Positions 29,438-37,891 of a stretch of DNA of 64,000 nt are shown piece by piece. Each line of letters starts with the position of its first letter. Position 1 is the stretch's first letter. Source of the DNA: Zygaena filipendulae (Eukaryota > Arthropoda > Insecta > Lepidoptera > Zygaenidae); contig CAJRBF020000001.1 of assembly GCA_907165275.2 (NCBI GenBank), forward strand, positions 744,001 through 808,000, given 5' to 3'. The position numbers and the translations under genes are program-made. The notes under the pieces were generated by a model that had not been told where the DNA came from, searched no databases, and was given only the letters and a program-made list of their open reading frames with translations.

Positions 29438-30373
29438 ATGAGAAAACAGGAAGTAGTCAATGAAATCCACAAAGCCGCTCGAAAAAACTTTACAAGACGT
29501 CCTGTTTTTCTTAAGGGAATCGATGATTTGTGGCAAGTCGATTTGATAGATATGCAATCTCTTCGAAAATATAACAACAACAATAAATATATCCTTATAG
29601 TAATAGATTGCTTTACAAAGTATGCCTGGGCTGAACCGTTGAAATCAAAGAAAAAACTTGATGTAACTCAAGCTTTTAAACATATTTTAATCCGAAGCCA
29701 AAGAAGGCCGTACAATTTGCAAACCGATATGGGGAACGAGTTCTACAACGATTCGTTTCAAAAGCTTATGAAGACGAATAAAATTACCCATTATTCGACG
29801 TTTTCTATAAAAAAAGCTTCAATTGTTGAACGTCTTATCAAAACTATAAAGCAAAGACTGTTCAAACACTTTAGTCTGATTGGGAGTTATAAATGGTCTG
29901 ACAAAACTTTGAATAATATTATGCAGTCTTATAACACCACAAAACATCGCACCACTGGTTTTAAGCCTGCAGAAATTAATAAAACTATAGAACCAGACGT
30001 AAAAAGAAATATTAATAAATTACACTCTTTTCCATCTGTACCACAAAAATCTAAATTTAAGGCTGGGGATTGCGTTCGTATTAGTAAATACAAAAATTGT
30101 TTTGAAAAGGGATATACTCCTAATTGGTCCACAGAATTATTTACTGTAAAGAAAGTAAATAATACCATTCCACAAACGTATCACATTGAAGATCAACGTA
30201 AGCAGCCTATTTTAGGAAGTTTTTATGAACAAGAACTGCAGAAGACTAACTATCCTAATGTGTATTTAATAGAAAAAGTGTTGAAAAAGAAAGGGAGTAA
30301 GATATTCGTTAAATGGTTAGGGTTACCTCCTGATGAAAACAGCTGGATTGATAAATCCACATTGTTAAGTTAA
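29438..30373 (+). CDS. Retroviral-type integrase with chromodomain, Polinton A
   Basis: A 311-aa integrase that would insert the element at a 6-bp staggered target. I start it at the ATG at 29438 (MRKQEVVNEI). The DDE residues are D35 (WQVDLIDM), D97 (LQTDMGNEF) and E131 (SIVERLIK). An SH3-like DNA-binding part follows (KAGDCVRISKYK). The C-terminus is a chromodomain (VYLIEKVLKKKGSKIFVKWL then ENSWIDKSTLL) that could steer insertion to marked chromatin. The frame is intact. Confidence 0.9.
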   Translation: MRKQEVVNEIHKAARKNFTRRPVFLKGIDDLWQVDLIDMQSLRKYNNNNKYILIVIDCFTKYAWAEPLKSKKKLDVTQAFKHILIRSQRRPYNLQTDMGNEFYNDSFQKLMKTNKITHYSTFSIKKASIVERLIKTIKQRLFKHFSLIGSYKWSDKTLNNIMQSYNTTKHRTTGFKPAEINKTIEPDVKRNINKLHSFPSVPQKSKFKAGDCVRISKYKNCFEKGYTPNWSTELFTVKKVNNTIPQTYHIEDQRKQPILGSFYEQELQKTNYPNVYLIEKVLKKKGSKIFVKWLGLPPDENSWIDKSTLLS

Positions 30374-30426
30374 GAAGATATAAAACTATAAACAGTATCG
30401 TTACTTTAGTCATTTTAATACGAGTC

Positions 30427-31155
30427 ATGCATGGTGGTGGACTCGTTAACAATTTAATAAATAACTTACCTTTTGAGATTCATATACCTGGGTATAATTA
30501 CTGTGGACCAGGAACAAAACTTCAGAAACGTTTACAAAGAGGTGATCGCGGGGTTAACAAGTTGGACGAAGCCTGCATGCACCACGATATCGCCTACGCC
30601 AATAACATAGATTTACCTAATCGTCACAAAGCGGATTTACAATTGTTAGACATGGCTAAAAAGAGGTTAGAAGCAAAGGATGCAGGGAAAGGTGAAAAAT
30701 TGGTCTCATGGCTGGTTAGTAAAGCGATGAAAGCTAAAGTAAAATCGGGTTGGGGAGTTAAATCATTCAAACATTTTGTCACGAAAATTCGTTCACATGT
30801 TAAAAAGCTAAAACCAAAAAACCGTAAAACGCTGATAAACCTGTCTTATGCAGCTGCTAAAAGAATGATTCCTCTAGCTCGTCAAATCAAATTACCTCGA
30901 GTGATACCAATACCAAAAACCGGAGGAATATTACCACTTATCCCAATATTTGCAGGTTTATCAGCTCTAGGCGCTCTGGCGGGAGGAGCGTCTGGAATTG
31001 CAAAAACTGTGAATGATTATAAATCTGCTCAAAAGAATTTGCAGGAGACAGAGCGTCATAATAAAACCATGGAGGCTATAGCACTGGGAAAAGGCTTATA
31101 CATAAAGCCTTACAAAAGTGGGAAAGGTTTATACATAAAAGCTTCAAAAAACTAA
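30427..31155 (+). CDS. Phospholipase A2-domain virion protein, Polinton A
   Basis: A 242-aa protein resembling the parvovirus VP1-type phospholipase A2, thought to help particles cross membranes. The calcium loop YCGPGT is at residues 25-30 and the catalytic HHDIAY at 52-57. A basic middle (about residues 100-150) is followed by a glycine/alanine-rich hydrophobic stretch (LIPIFAGLSALGALAGG), which may be a membrane segment. The C-terminus has two short GLYIK repeats. The last sense codons form A_AAA_AAC followed by TAA, a classical slippery site leading into the protease frame. Confidence 0.85.
   Translation: MHGGGLVNNLINNLPFEIHIPGYNYCGPGTKLQKRLQRGDRGVNKLDEACMHHDIAYANNIDLPNRHKADLQLLDMAKKRLEAKDAGKGEKLVSWLVSKAMKAKVKSGWGVKSFKHFVTKIRSHVKKLKPKNRKTLINLSYAAAKRMIPLARQIKLPRVIPIPKTGGILPLIPIFAGLSALGALAGGASGIAKTVNDYKSAQKNLQETERHNKTMEAIALGKGLYIKPYKSGKGLYIKASKN
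31146..31152 (+). promoter_or_regulatory. Candidate -1 frameshift site A_AAA_AAC, Polinton A
   Basis: The heptamer is in the correct phase of the phospholipase frame (TCA AAA AAC TAA). Slipping back one base bypasses the stop and enters the protease frame (AAA AAA CTA ACT ACG). The same site occurs in copy B at 54744-54750. A strong downstream pseudoknot was not evident by eye; only a weak hairpin (CAAATG with CATTTTG) lies about 20-40 bases downstream. Confidence 0.5.
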
Positions 31156-31520
31156 CTACGCTACCTAATCGTGCTTTGACAAATGTAGACATTTTGAAGT
31201 ACGCTGCAAATATTCCGCATTTCCGAGGTGTTTACATGAAAGATGAATTACCCAGAAGTCCGAGGAAGATTGAATGTGGTATTGTTAACCTAGATGATTC
31301 GAAGAATGAGGGAACACATTGGGTAGCATATGCAAAACGAAATAATTATTGTGAATACTTTGATAGTTATGGTGATTTGAAACCGCCATTTGAATTAGTG
31401 AAGTATTTAAAAAATATGAACATTTTTTATAATTATACAAGATACCAAAAATTTAACACTGTTAATTGTGGTCATTTATGTTTAAAATATTTATGGAAAT
31501 TTTGGAATAAAAAAGTATAA
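31152..31520 (+). CDS. Adenain-like cysteine protease, Polinton A
   Basis: A maturation protease of the adenovirus type. Catalytic residues visible are His in EGTHWVAYAK, Asp in YFDSYGDL, and Cys in NTVNCGHLCLKYL; the Gln of YQKFNTVNCG is the likely oxyanion residue. The conserved N-terminal part (ILKYAANIPHFRGVY) lies upstream of the first ATG in the frame (at MKDELP), so an AUG start there would remove part of the domain. The frame is open back through the phospholipase end, supporting expression by -1 frameshifting. It is short for the family (about 122 aa without the fusion). Confidence 0.8.
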   Translation, partial: LTTLPNRALTNVDILKYAANIPHFRGVYMKDELPRSPRKIECGIVNLDDSKNEGTHWVAYAKRNNYCEYFDSYGDLKPPFELVKYLKNMNIFYNYTRYQKFNTVNCGHLCLKYLWKFWNKKV

Positions 31521-31556
31521 AACATTAAATTTTGTTTTAGTCATGTCATTTGCAAA

Positions 31557-32243
31557 ATGTCTTTAACACTATCAATTACGGGAAACTCATCAATTTTAAC
31601 TACTTATTACTCTCCCACCCTACAACTTAATGGAGAATATGAGTGTGCTCTGTTATATTTATCTACATTTAATTCAATTCCAAATATTGACTATAGAAAT
31701 AATAAATTTTACTATGGTACTAATGAAGTAATTACTCTACCGGAAGGAGCCTATGAATTGCAAGATATCAGTGACTATATAAAATCAGAAATAAAAGACG
31801 CAACATTTCAACTTCACTGTAATAACAACACATTAAAAATATCCATACACTGCACCAAAGATATTGATTTTACCAAGACAGATTCTCTAGGAAATTTGCT
31901 GGGCTATGGAAATAAGTTTCTGAAAGCAAATAAATGGCATGTTTCACATCTGCCAGTGAACATTTTGCCTACGACCGTGGTGAGAGTCGAATGTGATATA
32001 GTGAGTGGATCATATATAAACGGTGAACCAAGCCATATTGTTTACGAATTTGCACCTAACGTGCCGCCTGGATATAGAATCATCGAAGCCCCTAAAAACG
32101 CGATATATTTCCGAATCAATCAAAGTAATATCAACTGCATCCATATTAGATTTTTGGACATAAATAATAACTTAGTCAATTTACGTGGTGAAGAAGTGCA
32201 ACTTTTTTTGCATTTGAGAAACATTAGTAAAAATAATGATTGA
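31557..32243 (+). CDS. Penton-like minor capsid protein, Polinton A
   Basis: A 228-aa protein with the order and size of the Polinton minor capsid (single jelly-roll, pentameric vertex protein). It is beta-rich and starts MSLTLSITGNSSILTTYYSP; the segment EVITLPEGAYELQDISDYIK is typical of this family. It overlaps the next gene by 8 nt. The frame is intact and matches copy B closely. Confidence 0.7.
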   Translation: MSLTLSITGNSSILTTYYSPTLQLNGEYECALLYLSTFNSIPNIDYRNNKFYYGTNEVITLPEGAYELQDISDYIKSEIKDATFQLHCNNNTLKISIHCTKDIDFTKTDSLGNLLGYGNKFLKANKWHVSHLPVNILPTTVVRVECDIVSGSYINGEPSHIVYEFAPNVPPGYRIIEAPKNAIYFRINQSNINCIHIRFLDINNNLVNLRGEEVQLFLHLRNISKNND

Positions 32244-32460
32244 TTACAATAAATACGTACCTCGAAAATCAAAAACTATCAGTTCTGCGCGAGTAACCCT
32301 CAACAAAACATCTCCTTATAGGAAAAAAAATAAGTTAATTCGAAAATCAAAAATCGTCAGTTCTGCGCGAGTAACCCTCAACAAAACATCTTGTAGGAAA
32401 AAAAATAAGTTAAATAAAGATAATAAAGCATTCCTTAAATTAATCGGATTATTAAAATGA
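32236..32460 (+). CDS. Small basic core-like protein (74 aa), Polinton A
   Basis: Very basic, with two direct repeats of about 28 residues around SSARVTLNKTS and RKKNKL. By composition and place it may condense the DNA in the particle, like adenovirus core peptides, but no homology can be claimed. It overlaps the penton-like gene by 8 nt and the major capsid gene by 4 nt (ATGA). Confidence 0.55.
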   Translation: MIDYNKYVPRKSKTISSARVTLNKTSPYRKKNKLIRKSKIVSSARVTLNKTSCRKKNKLNKDNKAFLKLIGLLK

Positions 32461-33684
32461 ATATCTTAGACGTTTTATCTGTTCCATCTTACGACAATTC
32501 CGTTGAAGGGGTCGAATTCCATTCATATAAACCATATGTAACAAGTTTCAACAGGAATGATGAAATACGCATTCCGATCAACCAACAAGATTTGTACATA
32601 TTGCCATCAGCGAGCACTTTATACTTGGAAGGACAAGTTGATGTTAAAAAACGAGATACTAAAGAGCAAGTAAACACTGTAAATTTTACAAATAATTCTC
32701 TTCTTTACCTATTTCAAGATATTCGGTATGAGTTAAACGGAGTTGAAATAGATAAAATAAAAAACGCAGGAATAAGTACTACAATGAAAGCGTTGGTTTC
32801 AATGAATGAGAGTGAATCTAAAATGTCAAGAGCCTGGGGCTGGGATATAGGCGGTATTACAAATACTCATCGAGGCAGTTTCGCAGTTTCCATTCCCCTC
32901 AAAAATATACTTGGCTTCGCTGAAGATTATCAAAAAGTTGTGATCAATTGTCGGCACGAGTTGATATTGTTACGAAGCAACACAAATTTAAACGCTGTTA
33001 AACTTAACAACGATGAGGTTATTGAAGACGTAATTATAAATAAAATAATTTGGCGGGTACCACACGTCTCGTACGTGAAATAGATATTCAGATAGAGAAA
33101 GGATTAATCTTCTCAAGTATTTAGAAAAAGACCGACCACTCCAGATTGTATTTAGAAATTGGGATTTGTATGAATATCCAGCTTTACCTAAAACCACTAA
33201 ACATACGTGGTCAATAAAAACTGCATCTCAAATAGAAAAACCACGATATATAATTATTGGATTGCAAACGAACCGAAAGAACAATGCAAGTTCTGATATG
33301 GCGCAGTTCGATCATTGTAACCTAAGTAACGTCAAGGTGTACCTTAACTCAACTTACTTTCCATATGAAAATTTAAATATAAACTTTGCAAATGACAGAT
33401 TTGCTTTAATATACGAGCAATACGCAAGATTTCAACAGTCGTATTATGGAAGGCGATCAGAAGCTTTGCTAAGCCCTAAGCAATTCAAAGATTTAACGCC
33501 ATTGTTCGTTATCGATTGCTCCAGACAAATTGACAATTTGAAGTCAGGGCCTGTTGTCGACGTACGCGTTGAACTCGAAGCAGATTCTGAGATACCTGAT
33601 CAAACTTCAGCCTACTGTCTTATACTCAACGATTGCATTATCGAGTATAAACCACTCAGCAGCACGGTGAAAAAACTATCATGA
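32457..33684 (+). pseudogene. Major capsid protein, Polinton A (frameshifted)
   Basis: Double-jelly-roll-type major capsid, intact in copy B (52225-53439). Here a small sequence change near 33066-33095 (extra bases around CGTCTCGTACGTGAAATAG) gives a stop after residue 208. The second half (33090-33684) stays open in the original frame. It is therefore broken into two parts, and this copy probably cannot supply capsid. Confidence 0.8.
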
Positions 33685-34181
33685 ATCCTGACATTATAAT
33701 AGCCGATCTTCAAGGTTTTAAAGATGCGAATAATAAATTCATTGTTAAAGAAGTGGCAATTGCAACAAAATACCAAACACAAACATTTTTAGTTAAACCA
33801 CCATACTCCTATAATTTTTTAACATTCGAAGAAAAAAAACAAGTTCAGTGGTTGCAACGAAACAGAGGTATTTACTGGAATGAAGGCTATATAGATTATA
33901 GAGAGTTTCAACGAGTCATCGCTCCTTATTTAGAACATAAAAAGGTCCTAGTAAAAGGAATCGAAAAAATCAAGTGGATCAAAGAATTATGCTCTAATTG
34001 CGAAGTTATAGATTTAAGCAAGAAACTTGAAGAAATAAGCTTTTCAAACTTTTCTACATTACATAAAGTGTACTGTACTGATTTATTCAACCATAACTGT
34101 GTTAATCATAAGAAATATTGTGCGTTAAAAAATGTAACTTGTTTAAAATTATGTTATTTAGAAAACTATTTTAGTAATTGA
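33681..34181 (+). CDS. Conserved Polinton protein, possibly exonuclease-like fold (166 aa), copy A
   Basis: Function not known. It begins MNPDIIIADLQGFKDANNKF, with acidic residues near the start (D9) and KEVAIAT. The C-terminal part is rich in Cys and His (HNCVNHKKYCALKNVTCLKLC). The layout loosely recalls a degenerate DEDD/RNase H-like exonuclease, but key acids are not secure. It overlaps the capsid gene by 4 nt (ATGA), so it is probably translated with it. Confidence 0.55.
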   Translation: MNPDIIIADLQGFKDANNKFIVKEVAIATKYQTQTFLVKPPYSYNFLTFEEKKQVQWLQRNRGIYWNEGYIDYREFQRVIAPYLEHKKVLVKGIEKIKWIKELCSNCEVIDLSKKLEEISFSNFSTLHKVYCTDLFNHNCVNHKKYCALKNVTCLKLCYLENYFSN

Positions 34182-34469
34182 AATCTATCACTTTTAATTT
34201 TTTCATTAAAAATAATTAATAATAACTTGGTTTTTTACTAAACCTTACCCTCGTATAGTATTATGAAAACACCGATTTTATTAGCCCATTGTTTTATTAC
34301 AAAAACATATATGAATATAAATATAGTCATCTTACATAAACAAATAACAAATTTTACACATAGCCGTTATACTGTCGTTGAAATTTTGTTAATTAATGCT
34401 TCAGTACCATCCAAAATATTATTTGTAGCACTTTCATCCTGAACTGGATATTGAGCCGTCACTAGCGCC
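34182..34469. other. Intergenic, convergent gene ends, Polinton A
   Basis: AT-rich spacer between the plus-strand morphogenesis block and minus-strand genes. Its right half (about 34355-34469) holds, on the minus strand, the spare 3'-exon-like copy described for B at 51440-51553. Confidence 0.5.
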
Positions 34470-34483
34470 ATCGACTTGGATTG
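34470..34483. repeat. 14-bp target site duplication (left)
   Basis: ATCGACTTGGATTG, repeated at 36972-36985, flanks the LINE. Copy B has the sequence once (near 51431-51444, opposite strand). Confidence 0.9.
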
Positions 34484-36971
34484 TTTGTTTTTGTTTTTAA
34501 AAGGTTCTTTATTGACATAAGATAATAGTACATCTTTCACCAAGAGTTAACTAGTGTAAGCAACATTGTCTAAATATTACAGTTTAACAGGCTGACATCA
34601 CCTTTGCAAACTACGGCATTATTATATACACTGTTTCAACATTTCATTTAAACACGACCACGTGGAGCGATCCGCTAATCCGTTTTTCATTACACACATT
34701 TTGACTAATATGTGTTTGAGGCATATAATCACATGAACTAAAACATTAAAACTTAAAAAAGAATTCGTGATTCGTAACTACACAAGTAATATTAATTTGT
34801 TCATACCTACTTACTTACGATAAAAAATGCACGAGATCGAACGAACAGGTTGCAATGTAATTAATGCGCATGGTTGAGGCAGTGTGTTGTTAAATGCTGA
34901 CGCCATTACGACTTATGACTAAGAGCTTAAGGTTTAAAATCAGACTCATATGCGTTTGAACTATAGAAGTGTCGTTGCATAGTAAAATGGTAACTGCAAG
35001 AAGAACTAGTGACGGGAACATAGTGCATGCGGTTTTATCGACAGTTATCACAAAAACATTTAGTGCTAAACGGTAATTTACTATAATGCAGAACGAAATA
35101 TATTAAGAATAATATAAATTATATTATTAAATAGTCATAAGTTAATTAACAATGATTTGATTTGGAAAATTTTAGTATTACATAATTATTGATAAAGTTA
35201 TTATTGTTATGATTTATGTTTATGTAAATAACTATTTATTTATTTATTTTAATTAAGTAACCGTTAAACTATAGAAGTCAAAACAAAAGCAGTAAGAACA
35301 GGTGTAACTTGACCATTTGGGCATAGTTGCTTATTTATATTCGTACTATAAAGAAGAGACGAGACTGTTAGGATGAAGAACAAGTTTGTGATAAAAGTTG
35401 GATGATAATTGAATGATGTATTCTTGAAGGGGTGGGAAGTTTATCTTTTTATGCAATTTATACAAATTAGTGTAATATGGGGTATTGTACGAAATTTTTA
35501 GTGCCTTATTTTGGACTATTTGAATTAAGTTTAAATTAGTTTTGTGAACATCCCGCCATGCCGGAGCAGCATAGGTCATACACGGTCTTATAAGTGAAAT
35601 ATATAATCGAAGTTTGGTCTTGGGACTTAGTTTACTGCGTCTATTAAGTATTGGACGTAATGAATTAATGATCTTGATAGCCTTTAACCTTACTGATACC
35701 ATATGTTTTCTCCAGGTTAACCTGCTATCCAGAATGACACCTAGGTAACGGACAGAATCACTCCATTCCAGTGCATGGTTATTTAAGATAACCTTTTTAA
35801 ATGACTTATCACGTTTTCGAGTAAACATAATAGCTTCTGTTTTGAACTCGTTTATTTTAAGCTTCCATGTTGTGAAGAATGAGAGAAGGCTGTCAACCGA
35901 CAACTGGAGCCTTTCCGATATAAGATTTAAATCACTGGAAGTACAAAAGGATGCAGTGTCGTCTGCGAAACAAGCCAGGTGTGTTCGTGGCTGAATGGGA
36001 ACGTCATTAATATATAATATAAATAGATACGGACCAAGTATTGAGCCTTGGGGGATACCAGCGGGGACAAGTCGTGGAGATGAGAGCGTAGTTTCAATAT
36101 TTACTTTAAAAAACCGGTTGGAAAGGTATGACTGGACAAGTTTCAGCATTGGTAATGACACTTCGTGCGCCGCCAGCTTATATAAAAGACCATTATGCCA
36201 AACAGTATCAAAGGCTTTTTCTATATCAAGCAGTAACATGCCTGTGGATTCACCCCGTTTAAAGCCAGATGACACGTGGGAGGCCACCCTAGCCAGCTGA
36301 TGAGAAGTCGAGTAACCCGACCGAAAACCAAACTGCTGATCGAGTAGAAGATGTGAAGTTTCCTTAAGAAGCCTCGTGTAGATAATTTTTTCAAGGAGTT
36401 TACTAAGTGTGGGTAGCAAGCTAATAGGTCTGTAGCTTACGCCCTTGGTTGGATTCTTACCGGACTTAAGTACTGGGGTAATCTTTGCTATTTTCCAGGA
36501 ACTAGGGAAGTAAGTTAGGTGCAGACAGGCGTTTAAGATTTTTGTTAGGTGAATAATCGCTTTAAAGGGTAGATTTTTAAGGAGATAGTTATGAATACCA
36601 TCCATACCAGGTGCCTTTTTTGTTTTTAGATCTTTTAAGTGAGTACAGATCTCACGGGGATACGTAGGTTTAATGTAGTTACAAGGAGAGGAGGAGTATG
36701 TGTTAATGTGGCTAATAGCAGATAGTACTGTTGTTTCAGTAACACCGCTGTCCCAGTCAAGTGTTAACGACATGTTATCAAGAAAAGTATCAGCGAGAAC
36801 TTCGCATTTATCTTTTACAGTTTGCGTAGGTACACCATTACTTCCCAATAATGTAGGTATTTTTTGAACACTAGGCCTAAGACTTTTGACAACACGCCAT
36901 ACATCATTTGAAGGGTTATCAACTGATTTAAGCTTGTTATCCCAGAGTTTGTCGTTGTGCTTACGAATTAA
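34484..36971 (-). mobile_element. 5'-truncated Jockey-like LINE in Polinton A
   Basis: A minus-strand LINE of 2,488 bp with an A-rich end (AAAACAAAAACAAA on its strand) at 34484, an 860-bp 3' UTR (34484-35345) and RT coding sequence. The 14-bp duplication on both sides proves insertion after Polinton A had integrated or replicated. The 5' end is truncated before the RT fingers. Confidence 0.85.
35346..36971 (-). pseudogene. ORF2 reverse transcriptase, Jockey-like LINE (5'-truncated)
   Basis: About 540 residues of RT with KKAPGMDGIHNYLLKNLP, YRPISLLPTLSKLLEKII, LLLDIEKAFDTVWH, GIPQGSILGPYLFILYINDV and CFADDTASFC, then the thumb region to LVSSL. The endonuclease is absent. The apparent ATG at 36992 lies in Polinton sequence beyond the element boundary, so the first seven residues of that open frame are not LINE sequence. 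No internal stop is seen. Confidence 0.8.
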
Positions 36972-37037
36972 ATCGACTTGGATTGCCAACATACTTTGTC
37001 TTCCTCTACGTTATTTTCTTCATCTTACTTATTAATT

Positions 37038-37170
37038 TTACATGTATAAACATGCACTATAGCCGCATATTGTTTTTGAAATTTTGTTAATTAATGCCTC
37101 AGCATCATCCAAAATATGATCTGTTGCACTTCCATCCTTAACAGGATATTGAGCCTTCACTAACACCAAC
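37038..37170 (-). pseudogene. 3' part of the 148-aa Polinton gene split by BEL, copy A
   Basis: This is the minus-strand C-terminal end of the gene that is whole in copy B (50932-51378). The pieces are separated by the 23.6-kb BEL insertion; the 5' part is at 60759-61074. Confidence 0.75.
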
Positions 37171-37554
37171 TGGTTGCGCCGCATACGCACACACGCCTAC
37201 ACTCGACCTACCTCTATACCTAATCTATGGAATCTGTATCCCTTATAACTGATTCCATCCCCATCACGCACCCAGTTCCATCTGTTCCCTCGACCCGAGA
37301 GTACATCCGCCGCCACGGCGAGCTACACCGCTCCGCGCCCGCGCATAAACAAAAAACCGCACCGCACCGCACCGCACCGCAAAACTAGGCCTAGTGTAAT
37401 AAGTGTACTGACTGATAGTGTAATTAAAATTAAGTGTGATAGAAACGTCGCGAAGAAGAACCGAAGGAGAACCAGCACCTGCTCTCAAAGGTATTTATCC
37501 TTATTTCTCATCCTCACCCCTCATTGCCCGGATTTCTCTTACCGGGCTACTCCA
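37171..37554 (+). repeat. BEL left LTR
   Basis: 384 bp, TG...CA ends, containing a short CCGCA tandem tract near 37355-37380. It matches the right LTR base for base as far as I could compare. Confidence 0.9.
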
Positions 37555-37891
37555 TACTTTTGGTCCAATCGAGCCGTATCTATCCCTTTTTCGGTCCAAT
37601 CGCGACAAAATCCATCATATTTCCCTTTTAACTATCCGCAAGATTCTATTACACACCGCATCCTCATCATATTTTATTATCTAAACACCATTTACACATA
37701 ACAAGTACACACAACCTAGGCTGACCATACCGCATACCGCGCCCGCTAAATAATATTTTAAATTAAATTAAATATTAATATTTTTCCGCACCCGCTTTAA
37801 CAATTTAAATTGAATATTAATATTTTTCCGCACCCGCTTTAATATTTTAATTTAAATATTATTTTTTCCGCGCCGCATCCGCATAAAAACA

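Noticed and set aside
36972..36992. ATG at 36992 as the start of the Jockey-like RT
   Set aside because: It lies in Polinton sequence past the target duplication; the LINE is 5'-truncated.
37264..37488. Minus-strand 74-codon frame in both BEL LTRs (also 60468-60692)
   Set aside because: It lies entirely in LTR sequence and is identical only because the LTRs are; its content is low complexity from the CCGCA tract.
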